NCBI RefSeq assembly: GCF_025370775.1
Contig: NZ_JAMXEX010000010.1
Location: 156,007 to 220,006 of the forward strand
Reading direction: 5' to 3'
DNA length: 64,000 bases
Source: Ancylothrix sp. D3o
GTDB taxonomy: Bacteria; Cyanobacteriota; Cyanobacteriia; Cyanobacteriales; Oscillatoriaceae
Shown: in pieces, positions 42,957-53,001 of the stretch
How the letters are laid out: every line of letters begins with the position of its first letter
How positions within the stretch are numbered: the stretch's first letter is position 1
Notes under the pieces: generated by a model
The model's input: the letters and a program-made list of their open reading frames with translations, nothing else
Databases searched by the model: none
What the model was told of the DNA's origin: nothing
Position numbers and translations under genes: made by a program

Positions 42957-43490
42957 GTGGGTAGAACGCGCGCAGGTAAAGGCGAAATTATCGCCGACCT
43001 CAAACACACTTTAAGTGAGGCGCAAATCGTCGTCGTTATCGATTACAAAGGGCTGACAGTCGGAGAAATTACCGACCTCCGCAGACGACTCCGCCCCACC
43101 GGCACCGTTTGCAAAGTCACCAAAAACACCCTAATGAGCATCGCCATCCAAGGCGACTCTAAATGGGAAGCAATGGAAGGCATCTTAAATGGTTCTTCCG
43201 CCTTCTTGGTGGTTAAAGAAGATATTGGTGGCGCTATTAAAGCCTATCAAGAATTCCAAAAAGTCAGCAAGAAAACAGAATTGCGCGGTGGTGTAATGGA
43301 AGGCCGGCTCTTAAGTGAAGCCGACATCAAAGCCATCGGAGACTTGCCCTCCAAAGAACAGCTTATTGCTCAAATTGCCGGCGCTATCAATGGCGTTGCA
43401 ACCAAGCTCGCAGTCGCAATCAACGAAGTTCCAGCCTCGCTGGCTCGTGCGATTCAAGCTGTCTCCGAAAAAGACAAAGAAGCTGCCTAA
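42957..43490 (+). CDS. rplJ: 50S ribosomal protein L10
   Basis: 177 residues; GTG start with GGAGGTGA at 42943-42950. RRRLRPTGTVCKVTKNTLM and LPSKEQLIAQIAGA are family blocks. It forms the stalk with L7/L12. Confidence 0.95.
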   Translation: MGRTRAGKGEIIADLKHTLSEAQIVVVIDYKGLTVGEITDLRRRLRPTGTVCKVTKNTLMSIAIQGDSKWEAMEGILNGSSAFLVVKEDIGGAIKAYQEFQKVSKKTELRGGVMEGRLLSEADIKAIGDLPSKEQLIAQIAGAINGVATKLAVAINEVPASLARAIQAVSEKDKEAA

Positions 43491-43560
43491 TTTTATTGGC
43501 TGTTTCTTGAAATCTCTCGAATATTCCGTTTGTTTGTAAATCCAAAAAGGAGCCATTTCA

Positions 43561-43950
43561 ATGTCTGCAACCACCGATGAAATTTTAGAGAAGCTTAAGT
43601 CTTTGACCTTGTTGGAAGCTGCCGACTTGGTTAAGCAAATTGAAGAAGCTTTTGGCGTCAGCGCTGCTGCTCCCGCCGGCGGTATGATGATGATGGCTGC
43701 TCCTACTGCTGCTGCTGCTGAGCCGGTTGAAGAAAAAACCGAATTCGACGTTATCCTCGAAGAAGTCCCCGCCGACAAGAAAATTGCAGTTCTCAAAGTT
43801 GTGCGGACTCTCACCGGCCTTGGTTTGAAAGAAGCAAAAGACTTGGTAGAATCAACTCCCAAGCCGGTCAAAGAAGCTATTGCCAAAGACGCAGCCGAAG
43901 ATGCCAAGAAGCAGCTTGAAGAATCTGGCGCTAAAGTAAGCATCAAGTAA
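43561..43950 (+). CDS. rplL: 50S ribosomal protein L7/L12
   Basis: 129 residues; N-terminal dimerisation region, Ala/Met-rich hinge ([14 protein letters not shown]) and C-terminal domain with [27 protein letters not shown] precedes ATG. Confidence 0.96.
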   Translation: MSATTDEILEKLKSLTLLEAADLVKQIEEAFGVSAAAPAGGMMMMAAPTAAAAEPVEEKTEFDVILEEVPADKKIAVLKVVRTLTGLGLKEAKDLVESTPKPVKEAIAKDAAEDAKKQLEESGAKVSIK

Positions 43951-44076
43951 TTTAGTCAGGATTTACCTTTGAGGTTAGAACAAGTAAATCAAGTGGATCT
44001 CTAATTTAGAATTTTTGATTTTTCACTTGAAACTCGGTTTCTTTGCCTAAGCCCTCTTAATCTGTTGACGATGCAC

Positions 44077-44120
44077 AGCCCACCGATATCATTTTGATTG
44101 GTGGGCTATGTCTATTTTTT
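44077..44120 (+). terminator. Terminator of the rplJL operon
   Basis: AGCCCACCGAT-ATCATTTTG-ATTGGTGGGCT (11 pairs with one G-T) followed by ATGTCTATTTTTT. Confidence 0.75.
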
Positions 44121-45858
44121 AATAATGTAAATCAGCTTCCCAAAGCGCTATATAAATGCGATCTTGTTCATTGCGCTCGATGATTCCATCCCAGTTGCCG
44201 GTTGAAAAACTGTATTGATTCTCCTTACCTTCTTGTACAAGCTTCAGTTGCCGTTTCACTTCATCGCTTGCTTGCCCACCGGCCATCCCATCTAAAGTTT
44301 TTTGCATTTCTTCCACACTCACCGACCGCCCAAAAGAAACTTCTGTTTGTCTCAACCGGCGCGTATCTCGGTCAACAATAAACCCTAAATCTATTTGATT
44401 TGGCACTACCCGGTAAAGCATCGCCTCCGTATTTTCCCACACCCCATCAGAAACTTTACTCGGCGAGCCAAAAGTCTCTGTAATTACCGTCTCTGCTGTC
44501 CCCGGCGGTAAACCCGGCACCCTCGCTTCTCTCACCCCACTCTCTGCTTTTGCCGGTGAATTTCCATTTCGAGGGTTGACAATATCAGCATTTTGTGGTA
44601 TAGGAGAACTTACCGCAGCCGGTGGAGTCGGTGCCGGTTGAGTCGGTGCCGGTGTAGGTGTAACTACAGCAGCCGGTGGAGTTGATATCGGTGGGGGAGA
44701 ATCCACAGCAGCCGGTGGAGTCGGTGCCGGTGTCTGCGTAACCACCGCCGTCGGTTGACTCGGTGGCGGTGTCTGCGTAACTACCGCCGTCGGTTGACTC
44801 GGTGCCGGTGTCGGAGATTGTAAAGCCGCACGAATTCCCGCGATTGCCAACGCCGCCACCAAACCAAAAGAACCGCCAATCAGCAAAGCTTTGAGCCAAT
44901 TATTGTTATTAGACACCGCTACCTGCTGAGGCACAGGAGCAACCGGCTGAGGAATCCCCACCCCTGGAGAAACAGCCAGCGTTTCCCGTTCCGAAACAGG
45001 TATCCCCACCGGAGGAGGCGCAACCGCAACACCGGCAGCCGGTGATTGTAAAGCAGCCAGCATCTCTTGAGCGGAATGGTAACGATCTTGAGGATGATAA
45101 CGAATAGCGCGATCTAGCACAGCAGCAAAAGACGAACTGAGGTTTGGCGAAAATTCCCGCCAAATGATCTCACCCGTGCGGGGATCACTGTTTAATTGTT
45201 GAGGAATTCTGCCGGTAAGCAGATAAATAGCAGTTAAACCCAGAGCATATAAATCAGTGGAATAAATAGGCCGGCCCGAAGTTTGTTCTGCCGGCATAAA
45301 ACCCGGAGTTCCCACCACAATCGAAGGCCCAGAATTACCATAATTCAACGCTGTATTAATCGACTCTTTCACCGAACCAAAATCAATCAAAACCGGCAAT
45401 CCATCCCGCTGACGGAGAATAATATTATCCGGTTTAATATCGCGGTGAACAATTTGCTGGCTGTGAACATAAGCCAAAACAGGCAAAATAGAAAGCAAAA
45501 TTGAGCGCACCGTACTTTCACTTTGGATGCCTTGAGATTGCAACTTTTGCGTTAAAGTTTGGCCCTCAATAAATTCTTGTACCAAAAAAAATTTACCCGA
45601 TTCCTCAAAATAAGCATATAAACGCGGGATTTGATGATTAGCCTCGCCTAATTGCTCCAAAATCGCCGCCTCCCGGCCAAAACGTTCCCGCGCCATCCGA
45701 TAAAGATCAGGATTGCCGGCTACCGGCTTTAACTGTTTAATCACACAGCGACGCGCCGAGGGGGTGTGAGTATCTTCAGCTAAAAACGTTTCCCCAAAAC
45801 CCCCAGATCCCAACGAGCCAAGAATACGATAACGATTGCCTAACAGTGTTGTATTCAT
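44119..45858 (-). CDS. Ser/Thr protein kinase with proline-rich linker and membrane segment
   Basis: The ATG at 45858 is chosen because the kinase domain begins there (NTTLLGNRYRILGSLGSGGFG); the frame is open upstream to 46038. With that start, Lys41 lies in RCVIKQLK, the catalytic loop is HRDIKPDN with D140, and VLIDFGSV is DFG. A segment KALLIGGSFGLVAALAIAGI is probably transmembrane. The outside/after part has Pro/Thr/Ala repeats (QPTAVVTQTP), then a folded C-terminal domain with AETVITETFGSPSKVSDGVWEN. Targets unknown. Confidence 0.87.
   Translation of the reverse strand: MNTTLLGNRYRILGSLGSGGFGETFLAEDTHTPSARRCVIKQLKPVAGNPDLYRMARERFGREAAILEQLGEANHQIPRLYAYFEESGKFFLVQEFIEGQTLTQKLQSQGIQSESTVRSILLSILPVLAYVHSQQIVHRDIKPDNIILRQRDGLPVLIDFGSVKESINTALNYGNSGPSIVVGTPGFMPAEQTSGRPIYSTDLYALGLTAIYLLTGRIPQQLNSDPRTGEIIWREFSPNLSSSFAAVLDRAIRYHPQDRYHSAQEMLAALQSPAAGVAVAPPPVGIPVSERETLAVSPGVGIPQPVAPVPQQVAVSNNNNWLKALLIGGSFGLVAALAIAGIRAALQSPTPAPSQPTAVVTQTPPPSQPTAVVTQTPAPTPPAAVDSPPPISTPPAAVVTPTPAPTQPAPTPPAAVSSPIPQNADIVNPRNGNSPAKAESGVREARVPGLPPGTAETVITETFGSPSKVSDGVWENTEAMLYRVVPNQIDLGFIVDRDTRRLRQTEVSFGRSVSVEEMQKTLDGMAGGQASDEVKRQLKLVQEGKENQYSFSTGNWDGIIERNEQDRIYIALWEADLHY
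44630..44815. repeat. In-gene Pro/Thr tandem repeat of the kinase linker
   Basis: Several near-identical units, GTCGGTTGACTCGGTGCCGG and variants, encode repeated PSQPTAVVTQTP segments. They suggest expansion by unequal exchange. Confidence 0.65.
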
Positions 45859-46038
45859 AAAAAGTAAACTATCAAATAAAGAGCAATTTTTAACTAAGGC
45901 CAATTCAAAAAGGCTTTTATTTAATACAAGCCGGCCCATTCTATTTTTATTTTTTAATTTATCACCCACAATTGTCGATACTTCCCAAGACATAAAAACA
46001 TAAAATATCTGTGCCTTACCCCGATCAAATTCTACCAT

Positions 46039-46612
46039 TTTAGATTTTAGCCTGGAGATTTTAAATTTTAAAAATCCCTTAGAGTAAAGGCTTTCAGACC
46101 TATAGCAAGATCATTGTTAAGTTTTACGAAGCCTCTCACCGGCTGATCCCGCCTCACCGGCCAGACCTAAATCTCAAGCCACCATCAACAGCCAGCACAG
46201 CCATTTGCCAACAGCTAACCGTCATTTTGCAAAAAAGATAAAATAAATATGTAGCCTAACCTCCAAAGGCAAAAAAGAAGCTAAATTATTGCCGTGCATT
46301 TAAAATGCAAAAAACTTTTTTTTGGCAAAATGACAAGTTTAGAAATTTCCCTAAATATTTTGGGAATTTTTAATACAAGGCCGTTGCCAACCCCAATAAA
46401 ACAGTTATTTTCAGGGCAAATTTCCGGCAGAATTTACTCAGCCACCCAATCCCCCCCTCGTCACCCAACCAACAGAGCCAAGGGAGCATCAACCATTAAA
46501 GCGAGAGCGCCAAGCCGACAAAAAAATAATAATCAGGCCAGACAAGGTAAAAAATCTAAACTAGAATAAAGTCGGCAATTCCATCTTCAAAGCTAACCAA
46601 AGGACATAAACA
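46039..46612. other. Gap upstream of the CheA-like gene
   Basis: 574 bases, moderately AT-rich. No supported gene; a 91-codon plus-strand frame (46294-46569) has a non-coding look (Arg/Lys/Ser-rich end, GTG start without site). The last 50 bases lead into the CheA-like start. Confidence 0.4.
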
Positions 46613-49498
46613 ATGATGATAGAAGACGAAGAGCTCAGGATTACCTTTAAAGTTGCCAGTGAAGAACATTTACAAAAACTTGACGAAGGCTTATTACTTC
46701 TCGAAAAAACGCCTAACAATCCAACCTTGTTAGCGGAAATGATGAGAGAAGCCCACTCCCTCAAAGGCGATGCCAATATGTTAGGCATCAAAGACATTGG
46801 CACCCTTGCCCATCAACTTGAACACCTATTAACCAGCATCAAAAACGGAGACAGCCACCTCACCCCCGCGCTGTGTGATCGAATGTTTGCAGGCATCGCA
46901 GCCATTCGGGAACTACTTGTTGAAGCCGTCACCGGCACCCCCCCAGGAGTCAACACCTTTTATGCCCTTGCTCACCTAATGGGAGCTCATGTTAACCCCA
47001 CAGCTTCCCAGGAAGTAGCCCCCGAAAAGCCCAAAGAACCGCCACAAAAGACCCCTGAAATCTTATCCCAAAACTCAGCGCCAACTCCAACCCAAGATTT
47101 ACCAAAAATTACCTCAACAAATTACGAGCAACCCCCCCAAGAAGAAGCACATTTAAAACTCTCGGAACCCTCACCCAAACCCAAAACAAAAAAAACCAAA
47201 GAACGACCGGCGGAAATAGCTAATTTCCCCCAACAACCGGCCCAAATTAACCCAGCACCAGCCCTCACAAAAAGCAGCCAATATATCCAAGATGAAGAAC
47301 TGCGAACCACATTTAAAATAGCCTGTGAAGAACACTTACAAAAACTAGATGCAGGATTACTTTACCTAGAAAAAAATCCCAACGATCCCAGACAAATAGA
47401 AGCAATGTTGCGGGAAGCCCACAGCATAAAAGGTGATGCAGGGATGCTAGGACTCCCAGACATCAGCACCCTTGCCCACCAACTAGAGAATATTCTTAAC
47501 AGCGTCACCAAAGGTGAAATTTCCATTACCCCTAACATTTGCGATCAAATGTCAGAGGTATTAGACACCATACGTCAACTCGTTAGCGAAGCCGTTACCG
47601 GCATTCCTAGTAATATAAACATCGCCGCAATTCATCATCAAGCCTCCCCACCGGCACCCCCTAGAACCGAAGAAACCATAACACTAGCTCCCCCCCCCAT
47701 CCAACCTGAAAAAAACACTCCCCATCATCCAAACACAGACAACTATCGCATCGAAAGCATTCGAGTTGAAACGCGAAATCTTGACGCCTTAATGACACTT
47801 GGAGGAGAACTAACCGTTACCAAAATTCGCGTCGCCCACCGGCTCAGCGACCTCGAAAATATTGTAAATTTATGGGAAGAATGGAGTCGGAATGTTTTTA
47901 TCAACCGCTTCACCCTCGATGAAATTCAGCGAACCACCAACACCAACGCACTTAAACAAGTTCAAAACTTCCACCAATCCTATGAACAACACCTCGAACA
48001 ACTAGGATTACTCGTCGAAAGCCTCAAAAGTTCACTTTACGAAGACAGCACCCGACTTGATGTTATTTCCTCCGAACTCGAAGAAGGAATCCGCACCCTA
48101 CGCCTATTACCTTTATCAACAATATTTAACTTATTTCCCCGCCTAGTTCGGGATTTGGCCAGACAGCAAGAAAAACAAGTTGAATTAATCATTGAAGGCG
48201 GCGAAACCAGGGCTGATAAACGCATTTTAGAAGAAATGAAAGACCCCCTGACTCATATTCTCCGAAATGCGATAGATCACGGAATTGAATTACCGGCAGA
48301 TCGCATTGCTGCGGGGAAATCTCCAATCGCTACCATCCGTTTGCACGGATACCAAACCGCCAACCATATCATCCTAGAAATTTCTGATGACGGACGCGGT
48401 TTAGATATCGAAGCCATTAAACGCACTGCCCTTAAACGTGGAGTTTGTCGAGAAGAAGAACTTGCCAGCCTAAGCGACCATCAAATTCATTCTCTGATTT
48501 TCTCTCCCGGCTTTTCAACCCGCACTTTTGTAACCGAAGTTTCCGGCAGAGGTGTCGGTTTAGATGTAGTACGCACAAACGTAGAACGTCTAAAAGGCAC
48601 AATTCAAGTAGAATCTAGCCCCGGTAAAGGTTGCACTTTACGCCTCAAACTTTGCACAACTCTGGCAACCGCTCATGTTTTGCTAGTAGCGGTTAATAAT
48701 ATCCCTTATGCAATTCCTGTGGAATTTGTAGAAATGGCTCGACTTTTACCCGTCGATGACATTTTTACCATTGAAGGGCGAGACACGATGATTTTAGATA
48801 ATCAAGCAATCTCTATTGCCCGACTTGCAGATTTACTCGAATTACCTACACCAGCAGAAAGCCCACTTTTTAGTAATAATCAAAATTTATCTTGTATTAT
48901 CCTTAAAATCGGGCAAGAGCGTTTGGGTGTAATTGTGGATGGTTTGCTAGATGAGCAAGATGTTGTCTTGAAATCTCAAAGCAAATTATTGCAGCGGGTG
49001 CGAAATGTCTCTGGGACAACCATTCTCGGCACCGGCGAAGTTTGTGTGGTTCTCAATCCCCAAGATTTAATTAAGTCCGTACAAAGACAATCCCGCACTA
49101 TCATCCCAACACTGCCAACCGACACAGCGAAACAAAAACAAGTTATTTTATTAGTAGAAGACTCTATCGCCACCCGCACTCAAGAAAAACGCATCCTCGA
49201 AAGTGCCGGTTATGAAGTCATCACCGCAGTCGATGGCTTAGATGGCTACACCAAACTCAGAGAACGCCGTTTTGATGCCGTAGTTTCTGATATTCAAATG
49301 CCGAATCTTGACGGCTTAGGACTAACTCAAAAAATCCGTCAGCACAAAGAATATTTAGAATTGCCAATTATTTTGGTAACATCTTTGGCTTCGGATGAAG
49401 ATAAGCGACGAGGCGCTTCTGCCGGTGCATCTGCATACATCACAAAAAATGCTTTTAACCAAGAGGTACTCATTGAAACCTTAAAAAGGCTCATTTAA
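46613..49498 (+). CDS. CheA-type hybrid histidine kinase with two Hpt domains and a receiver
   Basis: 961 residues. Hpt 1: phospho-His H48 in REAHSLKGDANM. Hpt 2: H270 in REAHSIKGDAGM. A CheA dimerisation region lies around 380-510, then HATPase (N box HILRNAIDHG near 548; GRGVGLD near 645). A CheW-like domain spans about 683-815 and a C-terminal receiver 844-961 has D893 (VVSDIQMPNLDG). This form resembles cyanobacterial CheA-like kinases of phototaxis/pilus pathways. cheB follows 54 bases after the stop. Confidence 0.92.
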   Translation: MMIEDEELRITFKVASEEHLQKLDEGLLLLEKTPNNPTLLAEMMREAHSLKGDANMLGIKDIGTLAHQLEHLLTSIKNGDSHLTPALCDRMFAGIAAIRELLVEAVTGTPPGVNTFYALAHLMGAHVNPTASQEVAPEKPKEPPQKTPEILSQNSAPTPTQDLPKITSTNYEQPPQEEAHLKLSEPSPKPKTKKTKERPAEIANFPQQPAQINPAPALTKSSQYIQDEELRTTFKIACEEHLQKLDAGLLYLEKNPNDPRQIEAMLREAHSIKGDAGMLGLPDISTLAHQLENILNSVTKGEISITPNICDQMSEVLDTIRQLVSEAVTGIPSNINIAAIHHQASPPAPPRTEETITLAPPPIQPEKNTPHHPNTDNYRIESIRVETRNLDALMTLGGELTVTKIRVAHRLSDLENIVNLWEEWSRNVFINRFTLDEIQRTTNTNALKQVQNFHQSYEQHLEQLGLLVESLKSSLYEDSTRLDVISSELEEGIRTLRLLPLSTIFNLFPRLVRDLARQQEKQVELIIEGGETRADKRILEEMKDPLTHILRNAIDHGIELPADRIAAGKSPIATIRLHGYQTANHIILEISDDGRGLDIEAIKRTALKRGVCREEELASLSDHQIHSLIFSPGFSTRTFVTEVSGRGVGLDVVRTNVERLKGTIQVESSPGKGCTLRLKLCTTLATAHVLLVAVNNIPYAIPVEFVEMARLLPVDDIFTIEGRDTMILDNQAISIARLADLLELPTPAESPLFSNNQNLSCIILKIGQERLGVIVDGLLDEQDVVLKSQSKLLQRVRNVSGTTILGTGEVCVVLNPQDLIKSVQRQSRTIIPTLPTDTAKQKQVILLVEDSIATRTQEKRILESAGYEVITAVDGLDGYTKLRERRFDAVVSDIQMPNLDGLGLTQKIRQHKEYLELPIILVTSLASDEDKRRGASAGASAYITKNAFNQEVLIETLKRLI

Positions 49499-49511
49499 AC
49501 CCTCCACCCAA

Positions 49512-49567
49512 TGCCAAATCACCCATCACAAATGCCAAAGGACAAATGAGCAATGACAAAGGACATC
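49512..49567. repeat. Heptamer repeat overlapping the cheB start
   Basis: Eight consecutive seven-base units (consensus TRACAAA), e.g. TGCCAAA, TCACAAA, TGCCAAA, GGACAAA, TGACAAA. The cheB ATG at 49553 is formed at a unit junction. Confidence 0.85.
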
Positions 49568-50764
49568 CGAGTTTTATTAGTAGAAGACTCTCCTGTTGCC
49601 ACGACAATTTTTAAACGAATGCTGAGCACATCTCCTGATATTATCGTCGTGGGATGTGCCCGCACCGGCACCGAAGGATTAGCCATGATTCCCCATTTGC
49701 AGCCCCACGTTATCTGTACCGATTTACATATGCCGCAAATGGATGGGCTCGAATTTACCCAAGAAGTTATGGCAAAATTTCCCCGTCCAATTTTAGTGAT
49801 CAGTTCTTCGGTTCAGCCAGAAAATACCCACAATGTTTTTAAATTACTTCAAGCCGGTGCTGTTGAAGTATTTCCTAAGCCTCGCGGTGCCATTGGCGAA
49901 AATTATGAAACAACTCGCGCTGAGTTAATTAGTAAAATTAGAATTCTCAGTGGTGTCGCTGTTTTTACCCGCCGCCGCAGACCAGTCGCCAGCGAGTCTA
50001 CACCCCTCCCCCCTAAAAGCACTACGGGCAGTAAACCTGGGAACGCTCGGTCGGGAGTAAGTGCCGGCGTCGGTTTATCCGTCCGTGCCAAAGTCTCTCA
50101 GCCCCCCCGAACCGTAGTCTCGCCAACACCCGGCACCCGCCTCCCCCCCGACCAGAAGGGCGTAGACGCGCCAGCCCCTACAACCCGCACTCCCATAAAA
50201 ATTGTCGGGGTCGGTGCATCCACCGGCGGGCCCCAAGCCCTCTATACAATTCTCACAAGTTTTCCGGCTAATTTTCCCGTTCCCCTTATATGTGTGCAGC
50301 ACATAAGTGAGGGGTTTTTACAGGGATTGGTGGATTGGTTAAATGCTGAATGTGCAATGACAGTGAAAATTGCTAGTCCGGGTGAATGGCCTCAACCAGG
50401 AACGATTTATTTTCCGCCAGAACGCTATCATTTAGAACTCAACTCCCAAGGCCGGTTTAATTGTTCTTCGGCTCCACCCTGTAGCGGTCATCGGCCCTCT
50501 GTCACCGTTACTTTTAACTCTCTCGCCAAAATTTACGGCTCAAAAGCAATGGCAATTTTGCTCACCGGCATGGGAAGAGACGGCGCCGATGGTATGCAAG
50601 CGATAAGTCGGGCCGGTGGACTCACCATTGCTCAAGATGAAAAAACATCTGTGGTGTTTGGAATGCCTAAAGAAGCCATTGCACTAAATGCCGCTTCTTT
50701 GGTGTTGCCGGTCAATGAAATTGCCCCGATGATTTTGAATAAATTGGGAAGAGAAACTGAGTAA
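49553..50764 (+). CDS. cheB: Chemotaxis response regulator/protein-glutamate methylesterase CheB
   Basis: 403 residues. Receiver with D57 (ICTDLHMPQMDG). A Pro/Thr-rich linker (about 140-212) precedes the CheB esterase domain. S223 (GASTGGPQ), H250 (CVQHI) and D343 (GMGRDGADG) form the catalytic triad. Demethylation or deamidation of receptors is the family reaction. No CheR or receptor gene is present in the window. The first residues come from a heptamer repeat. Confidence 0.94.
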   Translation: MTKDIRVLLVEDSPVATTIFKRMLSTSPDIIVVGCARTGTEGLAMIPHLQPHVICTDLHMPQMDGLEFTQEVMAKFPRPILVISSSVQPENTHNVFKLLQAGAVEVFPKPRGAIGENYETTRAELISKIRILSGVAVFTRRRRPVASESTPLPPKSTTGSKPGNARSGVSAGVGLSVRAKVSQPPRTVVSPTPGTRLPPDQKGVDAPAPTTRTPIKIVGVGASTGGPQALYTILTSFPANFPVPLICVQHISEGFLQGLVDWLNAECAMTVKIASPGEWPQPGTIYFPPERYHLELNSQGRFNCSSAPPCSGHRPSVTVTFNSLAKIYGSKAMAILLTGMGRDGADGMQAISRAGGLTIAQDEKTSVVFGMPKEAIALNAASLVLPVNEIAPMILNKLGRETE

Positions 50765-51117
50765 TAACCCTATTTTTAACGGCTTTTGATTCTTCTTTCC
50801 CTTGCCGGTTAACAACCTCAGTAAAAATTATTTTATGGAGAAAAAGCTTATCTGCATTGAAATTTTTTAACACCATACAGCCGCTAACAAAAACGTTAAA
50901 TTCAGCCTTCCAAATGCAGTAAAAGAGCCTTTTGAAGGGTGAATTCCTCCCTAAAAACTAATTTTAAGGAATGCTGATTTACCCTCAAAAAACTACAGTC
51001 ACTCTTAACCTTTTTACTCGCTAACGAACCCTATTTATCAGGGAGTCTGTTTGATTCTTGTAGCGACGGATTTTAATCCGTCGCCTTTAGGCTTAGTCCC
51101 AAAAAGTAATCTTATCC
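50765..51117. other. Gap with a perfect hairpin repeat
   Basis: No ORF. GCGACGGATT-TT-AATCCGTCGC at 51063-51084 is a 10-bp perfect hairpin in the style of dispersed cyanobacterial repeats, close to the 3' end of the convergent LOG gene. Confidence 0.5.
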
Positions 51118-52191
51118 TTACTTCTGCTCAGGATGACAAGAAATCAACGAAGTAGCCCCAAGCTGATTAATGGTAGCAATCAACTGATAAAGCCGGCCCA
51201 AATCCCGCTGATTAAAATATAAAACCAACCTGGGCAAATCCAACGTCTCATCCCCTGTTTCCTTTGGCAAAGCCGCACTTTTTTCTATCTTCCCCTTCAC
51301 CAAAATATCGCCAAAATTCTCATTCAACTGCTCCACCGCCTCATCCGATAACTCGCACTTAAGGCGAATTACAAACTTATCTTCCACATAGCGACTTGAA
51401 TGATATACTTTGTAAAAATTTTTAATTGCCTCACAAGCTACATCTAAATTATCCGTAATTGTGTATATACTCGTGTCTGCCGGCGAAACCAACCCACGAC
51501 GGACAAGCTGCTTATTCACAAACGCATTCCAATCTTGCCAATAGTCCCCCCCCGGAGGATCAATCAAAATCACCGGCACCGGCCCAAACCGGCCTGTTTG
51601 ACTCAAAGTAATACACTCAAACGCCTCATCCTGCGTGCCAAACCCCCCCGGAAACAAAGCCACCGCATCACTTTCCCGCAAAAAAAACAACTTGCGAGTA
51701 AAAAAATATTTAAACTCAATCAACTTAGAATCATCAGTAATATAAGGATTCGCCCCTTGCTCAAACGGCAAATAAATATTTAAACCAAACGAGCAGTCAG
51801 CACCGGCCCCCTCATTTCCCGCCTGCATGATCCCGCCACCGCCGCCGGTCATCACCATAAATCCCTCGCGCGTCACATAGCGAGCAAACTCTACAGCGGT
51901 TTTGTATTCCGGCGAATCTTCCGACACCCGCGCCGAGCCAAAAACTGTAACTTTACGGACGTGGCGGTAGGGATAAAAAATCTGAAAAGCTCGCTCCATA
52001 TCTTGCAGAGAAGCCGACAAAATTTTCCAGTCTAAACGGTCAACTTCCTTACCAGCCAAACGAACAATCGTACTAAGAGAACGCTCTATCCACTTAGCGT
52101 ACTGATCATTAGGTAGCCGTTCGATTAAATTTAGAACTTTCGCATGGAGGGAATCGCCAGAATCAATATAAGGAGAAGTAGAAATAGCCAT
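51118..52191 (-). CDS. LOG-family (TIGR00730-like) Rossmann-fold protein
   Basis: 357 residues, longer than the usual ~190. The motifs TGGGGGIMQAGNEGA and PGGFGTQDEAFE correspond to the LOG phosphoribohydrolase signatures (GGGxGxM, PGGxGTxxE). The extra N-terminal 90 and C-terminal 100 residues are shared by the longer bacterial branch. Cytokinin-activating or nucleotide 5'-monophosphate nucleosidase activity is possible but unproven. Confidence 0.88.
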   Translation of the reverse strand: MAISTSPYIDSGDSLHAKVLNLIERLPNDQYAKWIERSLSTIVRLAGKEVDRLDWKILSASLQDMERAFQIFYPYRHVRKVTVFGSARVSEDSPEYKTAVEFARYVTREGFMVMTGGGGGIMQAGNEGAGADCSFGLNIYLPFEQGANPYITDDSKLIEFKYFFTRKLFFLRESDAVALFPGGFGTQDEAFECITLSQTGRFGPVPVILIDPPGGDYWQDWNAFVNKQLVRRGLVSPADTSIYTITDNLDVACEAIKNFYKVYHSSRYVEDKFVIRLKCELSDEAVEQLNENFGDILVKGKIEKSAALPKETGDETLDLPRLVLYFNQRDLGRLYQLIATINQLGATSLISCHPEQK

Positions 52192-52330
52192 AAATTTTGA
52201 ATCTTGATCAGTAATTTCATTGTATCGAGACTCGCCTTATATCGCGGTCTTATCCTTAGTTTGCCCAAAGAAACCACTGAGTTCAACCAAACACACAAAC
52301 CCAATTCCAACGCCAAAAAAATCAGAAACG

Positions 52331-52364
52331 AAAAAGCCTCACAAAGCCGGTGCTAAAGCGAGGC
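52331..52364 (-). terminator. Terminator of trxA
   Basis: On the minus strand GCCTC-loop-GAGGC followed by TTTTT. It lies about 50 bases after the trxA stop. Confidence 0.65.
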
Positions 52365-52414
52365 AATCAAAAAAAATTTGTGAAAATAAACAGAGTGTTT
52401 TTGCGCTCAAACCC

Positions 52415-52738
52415 TTAGAGATATTTTTCCAGAGTCTGTGCCAAAGTAGTTTTAGGAACCGCACCCACCACCATATCAACCCGCTGACCCCCCTTGAAAA
52501 TCATCAAAGTGGGGATACTGCGGATGCCATACTGGCTCGCAACACCCGGATTTTCATCTGTATTCACCTTAACCACTTTTACCTGGCCGCCGTATTGCTG
52601 GGCAATTTCATCCACAACCGGCGCGACCATTCTGCAAGGCCCACACCAAGGAGCCCAAAAATCTACTAAAACAGGAAGTTCGCTATCTAGGACTTCTTGC
52701 TTAAACGTTGAATCTGTAACTGGTGCTGCTGATGACAT
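52415..52738 (-). CDS. trxA: Thioredoxin
   Basis: 107 residues; active site WCGPC within [15 protein letters not shown]; cis-Pro motif [12 protein letters not shown]. The canonical dithiol reductant of the cytoplasm. Confidence 0.95.
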   Translation of the reverse strand: MSSAAPVTDSTFKQEVLDSELPVLVDFWAPWCGPCRMVAPVVDEIAQQYGGQVKVVKVNTDENPGVASQYGIRSIPTLMIFKGGQRVDMVVGAVPKTTLAQTLEKYL

Positions 52739-52858
52739 TCCTAAGAATCCTTACCTATCAATGGTGTCTTTAAGTTTGTCATTCTACCATCATCCAGCGC
52801 CACAACACGGGTACAGGCTGATGACGAGAATGTTAAATCGCCTATTTAAATTAAGGAA

Positions 52859-52882
52859 CCGCCCGAACAGCAGTCCGGGCGG
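52859..52882 (-). terminator. GC hairpin after the GuaB3 gene
   Basis: CCGCCCG ... CGGGCGG is a perfect 7-bp stem, with a T-rich stretch (TTCCTTAATTT) following on the minus strand. Confidence 0.5.
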
Positions 52883-53001
52883 AGTGTGGTGTGAGGAGTG
52901 AACGGAAACATTTGTCTCCGCTTCAATTCTATTCTAACGGCTCATTTGGCCGATTCCGTCACAATCAGGGAATTTTTTAATTATTTTTATGGTAAGTGCA
53001 T

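Noticed and set aside
46294..46569. 91-codon frame before the CheA-like gene
   Set aside because: Arg/Lys/Ser-rich tail, GTG start without a site and no family.
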